Source of the DNA: Evansella halocellulosilytica
Lineage (GTDB): Bacteria > Bacillota > Bacilli > Bacillales > Salisediminibacteriaceae
DNA: 64,000 nucleotides
NCBI RefSeq assembly: GCF_002335745.1
Contig: NZ_NIST01000001.1
Span: 4,562,131 to 4,626,130, forward strand
Direction of reading: 5' to 3'
In this document: positions 37,246 through 46,763 of the stretch, piece after piece
How positions within the stretch are numbered: position 1 is the stretch's first letter
Layout of the letters: each line of letters begins with the position of its first letter
Made by a program: the position numbers and the translations under genes
The notes under the pieces: model-generated
Databases searched by the model: none
What the model was told of the DNA's origin: nothing
The model's input: only the letters and a program-made list of their open reading frames with translations

Positions 37246-37260
37246 TATTTTCTTATAATT
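37246..37260 (+). promoter_or_regulatory. CodY-like box upstream of brnQ
   Basis: TATTTTCTTATAATT matches 12 of 15 positions of the CodY consensus AATTTTCWGAAAATT. It lies about 115 bases upstream of a branched-chain amino acid transporter gene, a classic CodY target. In an AT-rich stretch such matches can arise by chance. Confidence 0.4.
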
Positions 37261-37285
37261 TTTACTGTTATTAATCTTCGTTAAT

Positions 37286-37294
37286 ATGGTAAAA
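37286..37294 (+). promoter_or_regulatory. Extended -10 element of brnQ promoter
   Basis: TGGTAAAAT is a TG-extended -10 box about 80 bases before the brnQ start; the -35 region is weak. The remainder of the 316-bp gap between nifZ and brnQ shows no gene. Confidence 0.4.
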
Positions 37295-37375
37295 TGCATT
37301 CGTCATTGTTTTTTTACTATCACATAAATTCTAAAACGCAAAACATACTACACATAGAAGGAGGCATCGTGTATC

Positions 37376-38680
37376 GTGAATAACAAGACATTTACAATGA
37401 ATGAGACGATTGCGATCGGGTTTATGATGTTTGCATTATTCCTCGGAGCAGGAAACCTTATATTCCCTCCCGCACTAGGACAAGAAGCAGGTACTTCTGT
37501 ATTGCCAGCAACCATTGGCTTTTTAGTAACGGGTGTAGGACTACCGATCCTAGCGATTATTGCGATTGCAAAATCTGGTGGAGATCTTCAAAAGGTATCC
37601 GAACGCGTCAGTCCATTATTTGCTATCATATTTTCTCTTGCTGTATATTTAGCAATTGGACCATTATTTGGGATTCCACGTACTGGCTCAGTCGCTTATG
37701 AAATCGGCGCATTACCTTATTTACCAGATGGAGCATCGGCGCTGTCATTATTTATTTTCACATTAATATTTTTTAGTGTGAGTTATTGGCTAAGCCTAAA
37801 CCCATCTAAACTTGTTGGGCGTATTGGGAAAGTATTAACTCCGATACTTGTTATTTTGTTAGGAGTATTAGCTGTAACTGGAATTGTTTCTCCATTAGGC
37901 TCACCTGAAGCACCAACTGGCGGGTACGAGCAATTTGCATTTTTCAAAGGATTTCAAGAAGGATATTTCACGATGGATGCAATTGCTGCACTCGTTTTTG
38001 GAATCGTTGTCATTACCCGTATGAAGGAACGCGGTATCACCTCTACTGAAGAAATGACGAAAAAATCGATTCAAGTTGGTCTAATTGCCGGAATCGGATT
38101 AATCCTCGTATATTTATCGTTAGCATTTTTGGGTTCTACGAGTGTTAGTACGATCGGTTACCAAGAAAATGGGGGAGCCATCTTAACTGGCATTGCTGAT
38201 GAATTGCTCGGAATTGCCGGACTGTTAATGTTGTCATTTGTTATAACAATTGCTTGTATTACGACATCTGTCGGTTTAATTTCAGCATTTGGTGAATATG
38301 TAAAAAGAGTAATGCCTCGAATCCCATATCCGCTTACAACAGGTATTATTGCACTGTTTAGTTTACTAATGGCTAATATGGGCTTAACACAGTTAATTCA
38401 ATTCTCCTTACCAATGCTTGTCATGATTTACCCAGTTGCAATTGTTTTAATTGTCTTAACAATTTTTAAAGATTTCTTAAAGGAAAATTCTGGAGTATTC
38501 AAAGGGGCTGTTATAGGTGCTGCGATCATAAGTATTCCTGACGGTCTAAGTCATACAGAAACACTTGGTCCTGTATTGTCTGACTTTCTCCTAGCTTTAC
38601 CACTAGGTGAAATGGGAGTTTCATGGGTCATTCCAGCAATAATAGGTGGTGTAATCGGCTATATCATTACACGTAAATAA
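37376..38680 (+). CDS. brnQ: Branched-chain amino acid transporter BrnQ/BraB
   Basis: A 434-residue LIVCS-family carrier that imports Leu, Ile and Val with Na+ or H+. About 12 hydrophobic segments span the sequence; the N-terminal FALFLGAGNLIFPPALGQ and the later YLAIGPLFGIPRTGSV are family signatures. The start is GTG 37376, 11 bases after AGGAGG. A CodY-like box lies upstream. It corresponds by position to B. subtilis braB. Confidence 0.95.
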   Translation: MNNKTFTMNETIAIGFMMFALFLGAGNLIFPPALGQEAGTSVLPATIGFLVTGVGLPILAIIAIAKSGGDLQKVSERVSPLFAIIFSLAVYLAIGPLFGIPRTGSVAYEIGALPYLPDGASALSLFIFTLIFFSVSYWLSLNPSKLVGRIGKVLTPILVILLGVLAVTGIVSPLGSPEAPTGGYEQFAFFKGFQEGYFTMDAIAALVFGIVVITRMKERGITSTEEMTKKSIQVGLIAGIGLILVYLSLAFLGSTSVSTIGYQENGGAILTGIADELLGIAGLLMLSFVITIACITTSVGLISAFGEYVKRVMPRIPYPLTTGIIALFSLLMANMGLTQLIQFSLPMLVMIYPVAIVLIVLTIFKDFLKENSGVFKGAVIGAAIISIPDGLSHTETLGPVLSDFLLALPLGEMGVSWVIPAIIGGVIGYIITRK

Positions 38681-38690
38681 ATGGATGGAA

Positions 38691-38730
38691 ATGAAACCGC
38701 TTAACTTAACTAGATAAGCGGTTTCATTTA
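38691..38730 (+). terminator. Rho-independent terminator of brnQ
   Basis: Thirteen-base perfect arms ATGAAACCGCTTA / TAAGCGGTTTCAT with an 11-base loop, then TTATAAT. Confidence 0.82.
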
Positions 38731-38740
38731 TAATGGTATC

Positions 38741-38885
38741 AATATTTTCCACGGACATAGGATGCGTTATTTTCACAAACACGGGAACCTCTTCAAAATC
38801 TCCGCTTTGCGGAACGTGTGTCCGCCTAACTCCGATTAGTAAGCTTTTTGACAGTATTTACGGAACCAGTGTCCGCGAAAATATT
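38741..38885. repeat. MITE-like 145-bp element
   Basis: The ends AATATTTTC (38741-38749) and GAAAATATT (38877-38885) are perfectly complementary, and the complementarity continues imperfectly inward (ACGGACAT-GG-CGTTA versus the reverse complement of ACGGAACCAGTGTCCGC) for about 28 bp. The interior has further inverted motifs with CCGCTTTGCGG. No ORF. I recognise the GGACAT..TCCGTTA type as an intergenic repeat common in Bacillaceae. Confidence 0.65.
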
Positions 38886-38918
38886 CAAAAGGCAGATCCC
38901 GGAATGTCTCATCCTAGA

Positions 38919-38965
38919 TAAAAACCTAATTGCCTCCATAAATTGGAGAACAATTAGGTTTCTTC
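38919..38965 (-). terminator. Terminator of the 131-aa membrane-anchored protein gene
   Basis: AACCTAATTG and CAATTAGGTT arms (10 of 10) with an inner CTCC/GGAG stem, followed on the minus strand by TTTTATCTA. Confidence 0.75.
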
Positions 38966-38972
38966 AAAAGTA

Positions 38973-39368
38973 TCATTCTTCAGCTAATTCAGCTAAAGCG
39001 AGTATTTCCTCGAGTAATTCTTCTACCGAGATGAGCTGATCTGGAGCAATGTGGTCAAAATCTCCTTTATGAATTCCACGTTCACGAATATTTAACCCGT
39101 TATCTAACTCTGATGTACTAGAGATTTCAGATGAAATAAGTTCGCTTCTTTTATTCTCTCCTGCAAAATCACTGTTTTCTGTTCCAGTTTCTTCTTCGAC
39201 ATTTGCAACTGACTGATCCGATTCTGCTATGTAAGAATCGTCATCTCGTTCAGGTTCATTCATTGTTATGTCACTCTCAGCTGGTTTTAAAATAGAGAGA
39301 AACACGACTGCCCATACCGCAACACATAAAACCGTTGCTCCAGATAGCATTAATATCTTTTTTTTCAT
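38973..39368 (-). CDS. Membrane-anchored acidic protein, hypothetical
   Basis: A 131-residue protein: Lys-rich N-terminus, one membrane segment (about 4-25, ILMLSGATVLCVAVWAVVFL), then an extracytoplasmic tail that is acidic and Ser/Glu/Asp-rich, probably disordered, ending in a short Leu/Glu helix. No family recognised. ATG 39368 has AAAGGTGAG upstream. It is downstream of ezrA on the same strand, 70 bases away, so it may be co-transcribed with this division gene. Confidence 0.7.
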   Translation of the reverse strand: MKKKILMLSGATVLCVAVWAVVFLSILKPAESDITMNEPERDDDSYIAESDQSVANVEEETGTENSDFAGENKRSELISSEISSTSELDNGLNIRERGIHKGDFDHIAPDQLISVEELLEEILALAELAEE

Positions 39369-39437
39369 GTCTCTCACCTTTCTATTCAACGTTCAGCTAA
39401 TGAGGAACGTTCCTCGTTCCAACAAAATCTGGCCGTG

Positions 39438-41141
39438 TTAATAAGTTACTTGGAAATGACTTTCTTTCGTCACTTTATTAAGAACATCTGGTTCTACTGG
39501 TTCGATTGCTTGAACGGCAATTTCTAGTGCTTCATCATAGTAATAATGTCTAAATTTATCTTCTGCTTGAAGCAGCTTAATATTTAGTTCATCATTTTGG
39601 CTTCGATAACGATTTCCAAACTGAATAACTTGCTCAGCCAAATTTGCTTCTTCCATTGTTTTATTTAATTTCTCAATACATTGATGAACATAAGATCTTG
39701 CGTCATCCACTTTCATGATCACTTCTTCAAGTGATAAAGGGACTTCATTTAACTTATCAGATGCTTTTACTAAAGATTTTTCAGCGTCATCCATATTCAT
39801 AATTAAAGTGTCTGGCACACCAGGTAAATTACTTTTCTGTAACCTTTTTTGTGCCTCGACTAATTCGCTTCTTAGTTCGTTTATCATTTCTGAAGCTTTT
39901 CTTTCATCACTTCTCATGTCGTTAAGCCCTTCTTTAGCTTCTTTAAGATCAGAATTAAAGGATTCAATATCTTCACTTAATTGTTGTGTCATTTTTCTCA
40001 ACGATGTAAAAGACTGCTTATTTTCCTGAGCTGCATCTTTTATAACACTAAATTGGCTTAATAAATCTTTAAGCTGCTTTTCCATTTTCATTTGTTTTTT
40101 ATCTTCATCTTCTGAAATTCGATAATTTAACTTTACTGTTTCTGTATCTGTACGCAGTTCTTGAAATTGAAGTGGCAGCCTGTCAACCTTTTCTTGCAAT
40201 TCCGTTAATTCATTTTCAACAACATTTCTCGATAACACTTCATGCTCTAATTTTTCATATATTTCATCAAGTTCTTTTTGAATTGCCTCTAATGGCTCTT
40301 TTACTTCTGATAATTTAAGATTCTCTACGAGTGGGAGAAGAGCAGATAAGCGTTTTTTCATTTCATTCACTTGCCAGGAAAATGAAAAGTGATCCAAAAT
40401 ATATCCGTCTGCTTCCATTTCCTTGAATCCATGTTCAAGTTCTTCAATTTGTTTTGGCAAGTCCTTTTCAATTAATACAAGATAATGTGGAAGCTCGTCC
40501 ATCGTATCGATTTCCTGCTTTAAACTTGTATCTAGATGATGAAGAAGCTCTTTAGCTTGAAAATAATTTCCATCTTCCATATGAGCATCAAAAAGAGCAA
40601 ATTCTTCCTGCATATCTTTTAATTTTCGTTCAATCATTTGACTAGCATTACCTAACGTTCCTTTTTGAACCCACAGTTTCTTTTTCGTTTCGTCATAAAG
40701 GTCCTTCACTTTATGAATGTTCTCACGATTTTCTTCTTCACTATGTATGAGCTGGTCGACTTCTGAAATCATTTGTTCTATATGTTTTTCAAGATTTATT
40801 AACTCTTGATCGACAAAAGCAATTATTTTTCTAGCCTTATTAAACCGGTACTTATTTGCATGCTCTTCAATATCAAACAGTTTTTCTTCCATATCAGGAA
40901 GTTGTATCGTGACAATATCGTCCCATTCAGAACGCCACTGTTCAAAGCGGTCCTCTGTTTCGCCGGACATCTTTAACCCTTTTATTTTTGAAAGTTCTTC
41001 GGTAACCGGTCGATTCATTAATTGAAGCTTTTTGTTTTCTAAGCGATCGACTTCTTTATAAATTCTCTTTCTTGACCACGCCCCATAAACAACAATACAT
41101 ACTAAAAGTACTACTATTCCATATATAATATAAGCATACAT
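39438..41141 (-). CDS. ezrA: Septation ring formation regulator EzrA
   Basis: A 567-residue membrane-anchored negative regulator of FtsZ ring assembly that also links to penicillin-binding proteins. One N-terminal membrane helix (about 2-20) is followed by long spectrin-like coiled-coil repeats filling the rest, and the family's C-terminal patch RYRSQN lies near residue 515. AGAGGAGG precedes ATG 41141. It keeps the usual context between brnQ and hisJ. Confidence 0.95.
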   Translation of the reverse strand: MYAYIIYGIVVLLVCIVVYGAWSRKRIYKEVDRLENKKLQLMNRPVTEELSKIKGLKMSGETEDRFEQWRSEWDDIVTIQLPDMEEKLFDIEEHANKYRFNKARKIIAFVDQELINLEKHIEQMISEVDQLIHSEEENRENIHKVKDLYDETKKKLWVQKGTLGNASQMIERKLKDMQEEFALFDAHMEDGNYFQAKELLHHLDTSLKQEIDTMDELPHYLVLIEKDLPKQIEELEHGFKEMEADGYILDHFSFSWQVNEMKKRLSALLPLVENLKLSEVKEPLEAIQKELDEIYEKLEHEVLSRNVVENELTELQEKVDRLPLQFQELRTDTETVKLNYRISEDEDKKQMKMEKQLKDLLSQFSVIKDAAQENKQSFTSLRKMTQQLSEDIESFNSDLKEAKEGLNDMRSDERKASEMINELRSELVEAQKRLQKSNLPGVPDTLIMNMDDAEKSLVKASDKLNEVPLSLEEVIMKVDDARSYVHQCIEKLNKTMEEANLAEQVIQFGNRYRSQNDELNIKLLQAEDKFRHYYYDEALEIAVQAIEPVEPDVLNKVTKESHFQVTY

Positions 41142-41480
41142 ATGAGGCCTCCTCTACTTAATTGATGTTATATGCAATGAATGCCTATTCCCGTTTCACT
41201 ACGATCAAAAACGGAAGCTCAGCATGTGTTCATCTCTTTTTAATCATGCTATCGTATAGTTAAATAGATGTAAGTTTCTATTAGGAAAAAAATAAACTTC
41301 TTCAGCATCTTATAAACAACTTTTCGTTTACAATACAGATAGTCTGAAAAAATTACAAAATATATCTATTTTTGATATATTTCTTCCCTTTTATAATATC
41401 ATGGAAAGACTCATTTTGGATGATTTTTCTTACATTTTTAGTAGGATTTTTCCCTTTATTTTTTTTAGGAGCTGATTACG
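41142..41480. other. Divergent ezrA-hisJ intergenic region
   Basis: 339 bp, very AT-rich, no gene. It should contain both promoters. A TATAAT lies at about 41391-41396 on the plus strand, too far upstream to assign firmly. Nothing else stands out. Confidence 0.35.
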
Positions 41481-42287
41481 ATGAACATATACGATGGACA
41501 CATTCATACACCATTTTGCCCACATGGTACAAACGATACCTTTGAACAATACGTTGAACGAGCAATCGAACTCGGTTATACAGAGATGACGTTTACTGAA
41601 CACGCTCCTCTTCCAGAAAAGTTTACAGACCCTGTGCCTACTATGGACAGTGCGATGCAACGAAAGGACCTAGCTCGATATTTTCAATCAATAACAAAGT
41701 TGAAAGAAAAATATCATCATGTAATAAAAATAAATGCGGGGTTAGAACTTGATTATATTGAAGGCTTTGAAGAAGAAACAAAACAATTTTTAAACGAGTG
41801 GGGAAACCTTCTCGATGACAGTATTTTATCTGTCCATTTTTTAAGGCTGCCTAATAATCAATACGTCTGTCTTGATTATAGTCCAGACTGCTTCAAATAC
41901 ATCATCGAAAAACTAGGCTCTACAAGTGAAGTATATAAGCTTTATTATGATACGTTAAAAAAATCAATTGTTTCCGACCTTGGGTTATACAAACCTAAAC
42001 GGATCGGACATATCACACTCATTAGGAAGTTTCAAAAAAAGTTTCCACGCTCAATGGATGACTCCACGTTAATTGAAGAGATTTTAGCTGAAATGAAAAA
42101 TGAGCGACTTTCTCTTGATGTAAACTGTGCTGGACTTTTCAAACCAGATTGTAAAGAAACGTATCCCCCGGAAAGTTGGATAGAAAAAGCTAAAATATTT
42201 GGAATTCCACTTGTTTATGGTTCAGATGCGCATCATTCAAAAGGATTAGGTCAAGGGTTGGAAAAAATTAAGTCTGTTCTGTTATAA
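41481..42287 (+). CDS. hisJ: Histidinol-phosphatase HisJ, PHP family
   Basis: Dephosphorylates histidinol phosphate in histidine synthesis. The 268-residue product has the PHP metal motifs DGHIHTPFCPHG (residues 5-16), FTEHAP, a histidine in LSVHFL, RIGHITLI and YGSDAHHSKGLG, as in the monofunctional Firmicute HisJ/HisK. AGGAG lies 9 bases before ATG 41481. It converges with refZ. Confidence 0.94.
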   Translation: MNIYDGHIHTPFCPHGTNDTFEQYVERAIELGYTEMTFTEHAPLPEKFTDPVPTMDSAMQRKDLARYFQSITKLKEKYHHVIKINAGLELDYIEGFEEETKQFLNEWGNLLDDSILSVHFLRLPNNQYVCLDYSPDCFKYIIEKLGSTSEVYKLYYDTLKKSIVSDLGLYKPKRIGHITLIRKFQKKFPRSMDDSTLIEEILAEMKNERLSLDVNCAGLFKPDCKETYPPESWIEKAKIFGIPLVYGSDAHHSKGLGQGLEKIKSVLL

Positions 42288-42330
42288 ACACGATGAAAGA
42301 GACTGGAAGTTTTAGTCAAATACTTCCTAC

Positions 42331-42984
42331 TTATTTTTCCTGCATATTATAAGTCTCTTCTATAAAAGTCACTCCTTCTTTAAAGTGACTCGCAATCCAT
42401 TTCGCAAGTTCTGAAAAATATTCATCAAGAAACATTCTGTCATGCGGTTTCATATGATAAACTTCCCTAATATATTGGGGATGTAAAAATGGCATCGTCA
42501 TCATCCCTCGCAGCTGTAAAACAAAATACGGACTTGGCAGTGACTTAATTTCATCATTTTTATGTCCGGTTTCTACAAGCGTTTCAAATAAATGCTTTTC
42601 TTTCGCTAAATAGGTTGACATTAATTCACGAATGAGCGTTGAGTCTAACGTAATTTCTCGATGGATAAACCTTGCGAGGTGATGGTTTTCCTGCTGATAC
42701 ACCATGACATCCCATATGGCTTGCAGTAAACAATCGTAAGCATGATTTTGCTTTTTCTCTGCAATGTCTACCTGTTTTTCAATTAAAGAAAGGTATCCTT
42801 CAAGGAAGTTTGCCATCAATTGTTCTAACAATCCTTGCTTAGAGCCAAAATAATACGAAATCAATGCAACATTAGCTTCTGCTTTATTCGCAATATCTCT
42901 GACTGACGTTCCGCTATATCCATTTACATTAAACAATTCGATTGCAGCTTCCATCACTTTTTCCTTTGAAGCTTTTTTTCTCAC
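42331..42984 (-). CDS. refZ: Forespore TetR-family regulator RefZ
   Basis: A 217-residue TetR-type DNA-binding protein. The N-terminal helix-turn-helix runs through FNVNGYSGTSVRDIANKAEANVALISYYF. The rest is a helical effector domain. The match to B. subtilis RefZ (YttP), which binds sites near the origin and tunes FtsZ ring position during sporulation, is in sequence and synteny with ytsP, dgcP and rpsD. The start is uncertain: GTG 42984 fits homologue length, but GTGs at 42993/42996 are also open behind AGGTG. Confidence 0.92.
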   Translation of the reverse strand: MRKKASKEKVMEAAIELFNVNGYSGTSVRDIANKAEANVALISYYFGSKQGLLEQLMANFLEGYLSLIEKQVDIAEKKQNHAYDCLLQAIWDVMVYQQENHHLARFIHREITLDSTLIRELMSTYLAKEKHLFETLVETGHKNDEIKSLPSPYFVLQLRGMMTMPFLHPQYIREVYHMKPHDRMFLDEYFSELAKWIASHFKEGVTFIEETYNMQEK

Positions 42985-43267
42985 GATGCTCACCACCTGA
43001 CAATAATCTGATTTTTGCTATACTACATCAATCTTTTATATAAATTAGGTTCGGTTTAAAAAAACAACCTTTTCTCGACAATATCATTGTGGTTCAATTA
43101 AAAAAAGCTTTTATTATGATAAATTCATCAATAAATCTCTCTATCCCTTTAAATATTTATCGACAGAAAGTCTAGATTTTTTCATCTCGCCGCAGCACGT
43201 GATATAATTCATAAAACGTTAACAGGTTTAGATTATACTTTGACATTATTTTATGGGGGAATGTTTC

Positions 43268-43750
43268 ATGTTTCAAGCACAAGAGTATAAAGGGACATTA
43301 GAAGAACAGTACCAGTTTCTTTCAAAACAACTTGCAGCATTATTAGACGGCGAAGAAGATTCGATTGCAAATTTAAGTAATGCCTCATCTTTACTAAATC
43401 AGTTTTTACATGATGTAAATTGGGTTGGCTTTTATATTTGGAAGGAAGATGAACTTGTCTTAGGCCCATTTCAAGGTTTACCTGCATGCGTTCGTATTAA
43501 GTCAGGAAAAGGAGTTTGTGGTACTGTAGCTGCTAAAAAAGAAACACTCCGTGTAGATGATGTTCATGAATTTCCTGGACATATAGCATGTGATGCAGCA
43601 TCAAACTCGGAAATTGTCGTCCCAATTATCGTAAAGGAAAAATTATACGGTGTACTTGATATTGACAGCCCTTCAAAAAAACGATTTACTGCTGAAGATG
43701 AAGAGGGACTGAAGCTTTTTGTTCAGACACTGCAAAAATATTTAAGTTAA
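43268..43750 (+). CDS. ytsP: Free methionine-(R)-sulfoxide reductase, GAF domain
   Basis: A 160-residue single-GAF-domain enzyme that reduces free Met-(R)-sulfoxide with thioredoxin. The catalytic cysteines are visible in GKGVCGTVAAKK and FPGHIACDAASNSEIVVPI, the conserved fRMsr pattern. ATG 43268 has GGGGGA at 7 bases; an in-frame ATG five codons upstream is within the RBS. Corresponds to B. subtilis YtsP by position. Confidence 0.92.
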   Translation: MFQAQEYKGTLEEQYQFLSKQLAALLDGEEDSIANLSNASSLLNQFLHDVNWVGFYIWKEDELVLGPFQGLPACVRIKSGKGVCGTVAAKKETLRVDDVHEFPGHIACDAASNSEIVVPIIVKEKLYGVLDIDSPSKKRFTAEDEEGLKLFVQTLQKYLS

Positions 43751-43794
43751 GTCGTCATCTGAACCGCCGTATTAATAAAATACGGCGGCTTTTC

Positions 43795-45561
43795 TCACTC
43801 TGAACGAACGGTAAAAACTTGGTTACGTCCATTTTCTTTCGCCTCATACATACCTTTGTCAGCTGTATGAAATAGTTTATTTAAGTCGATATCAGAATCT
43901 GCCCTTTTCCAGTGTGACACCCCCGCAGAGATCGTAACGACTGGGGTTGTTTCATGCTCAACGAATTGACGGATCTGTTCAGCTACCGATCTTGCACGTT
44001 CTAAATCCGTATTCCGCATATAAATTGCGAGCTCCTCTCCTCCCCACCTTGCAGCAATATCATTTTCTGAATTAATTGACTTCCTGACAGCTTTAGCCAC
44101 TTGCAAAATAACACGATCTCCCGTTTGATGACCGAATTGATCATTAATTTCTTTAAACCGATCGATGTCCAATAATATAAATGACCCACTATAATCTTCT
44201 GCTAATGATGCTGTTACTTTTTCATCTAAATATGCTCTCGTATACAAATTCGTTAAATAATCAGTGACGACTGATTTCTCCAATTCTTCATGAAGTATCG
44301 AATTCACGAATGCAAGTGTTGAGTGGTGTACGAGTGACTGAAACAATTTAAACGTATCGAAATTAAATGCATAAGGATTGTCGCCAGTGATGACGACGAA
44401 TCCGATCATCGTGTCATCCTGCATCATTGGGACTGCCATAATTGAACGGTACCTTGACATGACACTATCATTTTGCACATCACCCTTTAACATACCATCT
44501 TTATGATCTGATAAATAAGTAGACAGTGGTGGAATCCATTGATCAAACTCTTTCGTTTTAAAAAAATCTGTACTCCCATCCATCACTTCGGCACGTACCC
44601 TATCATCTCCATCTTCTTTCCAAACGATAAACCCAACTTCATCTGCATGAAAGGACTGTTTCATTTGTTTCACAATGACTGGTATCAACTCTTTTAACTT
44701 TAACTTTGAGTTCAATTGTTGAGAAGTTTTATTAATTAATTGCAAATCGGTTATATATTGGCGGGATTGATCATATAACTCTGCCTTTTCAATTGTATTT
44801 CCACCCGTATTAGAAAGAGTTCTCAAAAATTCAAGGTCGGTATCAGATAACCTTTCTTGGCCAGGGGCGGTCATTTGAAAAACACCATATGTACCTTGTT
44901 TTCCATTAAGCGGAATATAAAATATATGTTTTCGTTCCATTTCTTCACACTGGATATCGCCTGTTAAATAAGCTTTTAATGCAAGATCACTATCACCAGA
45001 TTTTTGAAAATCAAGTGATTTAATCGGCAACACATGATCCAATTGCCAATCATGAGAAATCAGCAGATCAATATGAAAAGCAGGGTAAGCTTCGTCTAAC
45101 CCTCTGAGCAGCTCTGATATAATTTCTTGGATGTTCATTGTTGAATGTAATGTTTCACTCAACCTTAACAGTGAACTTTGCCTCTCCTTCTCAACAGAAA
45201 TATCCCGATAAGTGTCATTTGCATTCAATCCACAAATAAACCCTTTCAATAAAAGCGAACTTTCCTTTTGCGACCGCTCCTCATTAAATGTGACTAACCC
45301 TAAGTGACCTTCCCACTTTTTATCACTTAACATGATATGAACAGGTATATGTACTTTCTTTTCATCAACTTCTCGCTCGATTAACCACGTTTCCAAGTTA
45401 CTAGCATGTATTGTAAGCTTTCCTAGCTGTTCACTAGCAATTATTTCTCCATTCTTCCCTTGAATATATAAAAGAGCAGGACTAAATAGCTCCTTAATGT
45501 AATCAGTAACTAACCGTCGTAAAAATTCAGAAAATCGAACATCACCATGCTTTTCTTCCAC
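43795..45561 (-). CDS. dgcP: Diguanylate cyclase DgcP with GAF domains
   Basis: Makes cyclic di-GMP. The 588-residue soluble product has a poorly conserved N-terminal region, two GAF-like domains (about 130-260 and 285-415) and a GGDEF domain (about 425-585). The active-site loop reads RWGGEELAI near 504-512, an accepted GGEEL variant with the metal-binding Asp in ILLDIDRFKEIND. It should be active. It is divergent from rpsD and corresponds to B. subtilis YtrP/DgcP. Confidence 0.94.
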   Translation of the reverse strand: MEEKHGDVRFSEFLRRLVTDYIKELFSPALLYIQGKNGEIIASEQLGKLTIHASNLETWLIEREVDEKKVHIPVHIMLSDKKWEGHLGLVTFNEERSQKESSLLLKGFICGLNANDTYRDISVEKERQSSLLRLSETLHSTMNIQEIISELLRGLDEAYPAFHIDLLISHDWQLDHVLPIKSLDFQKSGDSDLALKAYLTGDIQCEEMERKHIFYIPLNGKQGTYGVFQMTAPGQERLSDTDLEFLRTLSNTGGNTIEKAELYDQSRQYITDLQLINKTSQQLNSKLKLKELIPVIVKQMKQSFHADEVGFIVWKEDGDDRVRAEVMDGSTDFFKTKEFDQWIPPLSTYLSDHKDGMLKGDVQNDSVMSRYRSIMAVPMMQDDTMIGFVVITGDNPYAFNFDTFKLFQSLVHHSTLAFVNSILHEELEKSVVTDYLTNLYTRAYLDEKVTASLAEDYSGSFILLDIDRFKEINDQFGHQTGDRVILQVAKAVRKSINSENDIAARWGGEELAIYMRNTDLERARSVAEQIRQFVEHETTPVVTISAGVSHWKRADSDIDLNKLFHTADKGMYEAKENGRNQVFTVRSE

Positions 45562-45813
45562 CGTTTCCCCCTCCTTCCGTTACATCCCCTATACATTAGA
45601 ACACTGGGTGCTACTTTGATGAAATGGAAATATTTACGCTTTTACTATACGAACCCTTGACATCCACACCTCTTGTAGCTAACGTGTATAAACAAGTACT
45701 ACATATATATGTTTATTATAGCTAAAAAAGGGAACATTTTACCAGTACCTTTTACACAGTTAACTAAAAATCATTCTTAATATAATATTTCTACCGTTCT
45801 TTCGCATAAAACC

Positions 45814-45842
45814 TTGACTTCTGTTCCGAAAAATTATACACT
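45814..45842 (+). promoter_or_regulatory. Sigma-A promoter of rpsD
   Basis: TTGACT (45814-45819), 17 bases, TACACT (45837-45842). Confidence 0.6.
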
Positions 45843-45848
45843 GTACTT

Positions 45849-46029
45849 TGTGCAAATAAGACAGCCAAGGTAAACAACATAGTGTTCATTTTATTCCCGT
45901 GATTTGCGAGGTGTACCGTGTAACCTCTAGCTGTCGAGGCGAAGGTGCATGAAAATAAAATGACTGTATGATTGGGATTGCCACTGTTATTTATTTTCAC
46001 GAATATAAATAATAAAGGAGGAGCTAATT
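45849..46029 (+). promoter_or_regulatory. Long rpsD leader, probable S4 autoregulatory region
   Basis: About 180 bases of untranslated leader separate the promoter from the RBS AAAGGAGGAG. In Bacillus, S4 binds its own leader and represses translation. The sequence has several short complementary blocks (GCGAGGTGTACC, AACCTCTAGC, GTCGAGGCGAAGG) that could form the needed fold, but I have not folded it. Confidence 0.5.
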
Positions 46030-46632
46030 ATGGCTCGCTATACAGGACCAAGCTGGAAGCTTTCCCGCCGTCTAGGAATTTCACTTAGCGGTACTGGAAA
46101 AGAGCTTCAAAAGCGCCCTTATGGACCAGGAGAACACGGTCCAAACCAACGTAAAAAAATGTCTGAATACGGACTTCAGCTTCAAGAGAAGCAAAAGCTT
46201 CGTCACATGTACGGAATGAACGAACGTCAATTCCGTCGTTTATTTGAAGAAGCTGGTAAACGTGAAGGAATTCAAGGTGAAAACTTCATGATCCTTTTAG
46301 AATCTCGCCTTGACAACCTTGTTTACCGTGCAGGTTTAGCACGTACTCGCCGTCAAGCTCGTCAGCTTGTAAACCACGGTCACGTAACAGTAGATGGAGG
46401 TCGTGTTGACATCCCATCTTATCGTGTAGCACCTGGACAAGTAATCAGCATTCGCGAAAAATCTCGTAACCTTAACATCGTTAAAGAATCTGTTGAAGTA
46501 ACAGACTTCGTACCAGGCTACTTAGATTTCGATGCTGAAAAACTAGAAGCGACTTACACTCGCCTTCCTGAGCGTAGTGAACTTCCAGCAGAAATCAGCG
46601 AACAGCTTATCGTTGAGTTCTACTCTCGTTAA
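46030..46632 (+). CDS. rpsD: 30S ribosomal protein S4
   Basis: Primary 16S-binding protein that nucleates 30S assembly. The 200-residue product begins [19 protein letters not shown] and lacks the N-terminal zinc cysteines (the C-minus form). The S4 RNA-binding domain is at about 90-155 ([20 protein letters not shown]). Codon use is visibly more biased than in its neighbours, as expected for a highly expressed gene. A stand-alone gene with its own leader and terminator. Confidence 0.98.
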   Translation: MARYTGPSWKLSRRLGISLSGTGKELQKRPYGPGEHGPNQRKKMSEYGLQLQEKQKLRHMYGMNERQFRRLFEEAGKREGIQGENFMILLESRLDNLVYRAGLARTRRQARQLVNHGHVTVDGGRVDIPSYRVAPGQVISIREKSRNLNIVKESVEVTDFVPGYLDFDAEKLEATYTRLPERSELPAEISEQLIVEFYSR

Positions 46633-46663
46633 TAAGTTAGCTTTCTATAATTCATTTTTTCTA

Positions 46664-46710
46664 AAAACCCTGAAACCCTTGATGAACAAGGAATTTCAGG
46701 GTTTTACTTT
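46664..46710 (+). terminator. Rho-independent terminator of rpsD
   Basis: AAAACCCTGAAA and TTTCAGGGTTTT are perfectly complementary, with an inner CCTT/AAGG stem, then ACTTTTCTT. Confidence 0.85.
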
Positions 46711-46763
46711 TCTTATAAGTTGTAAAATAAATGTTCGTTAAGAGTATCGATCGTAAACTTAAA

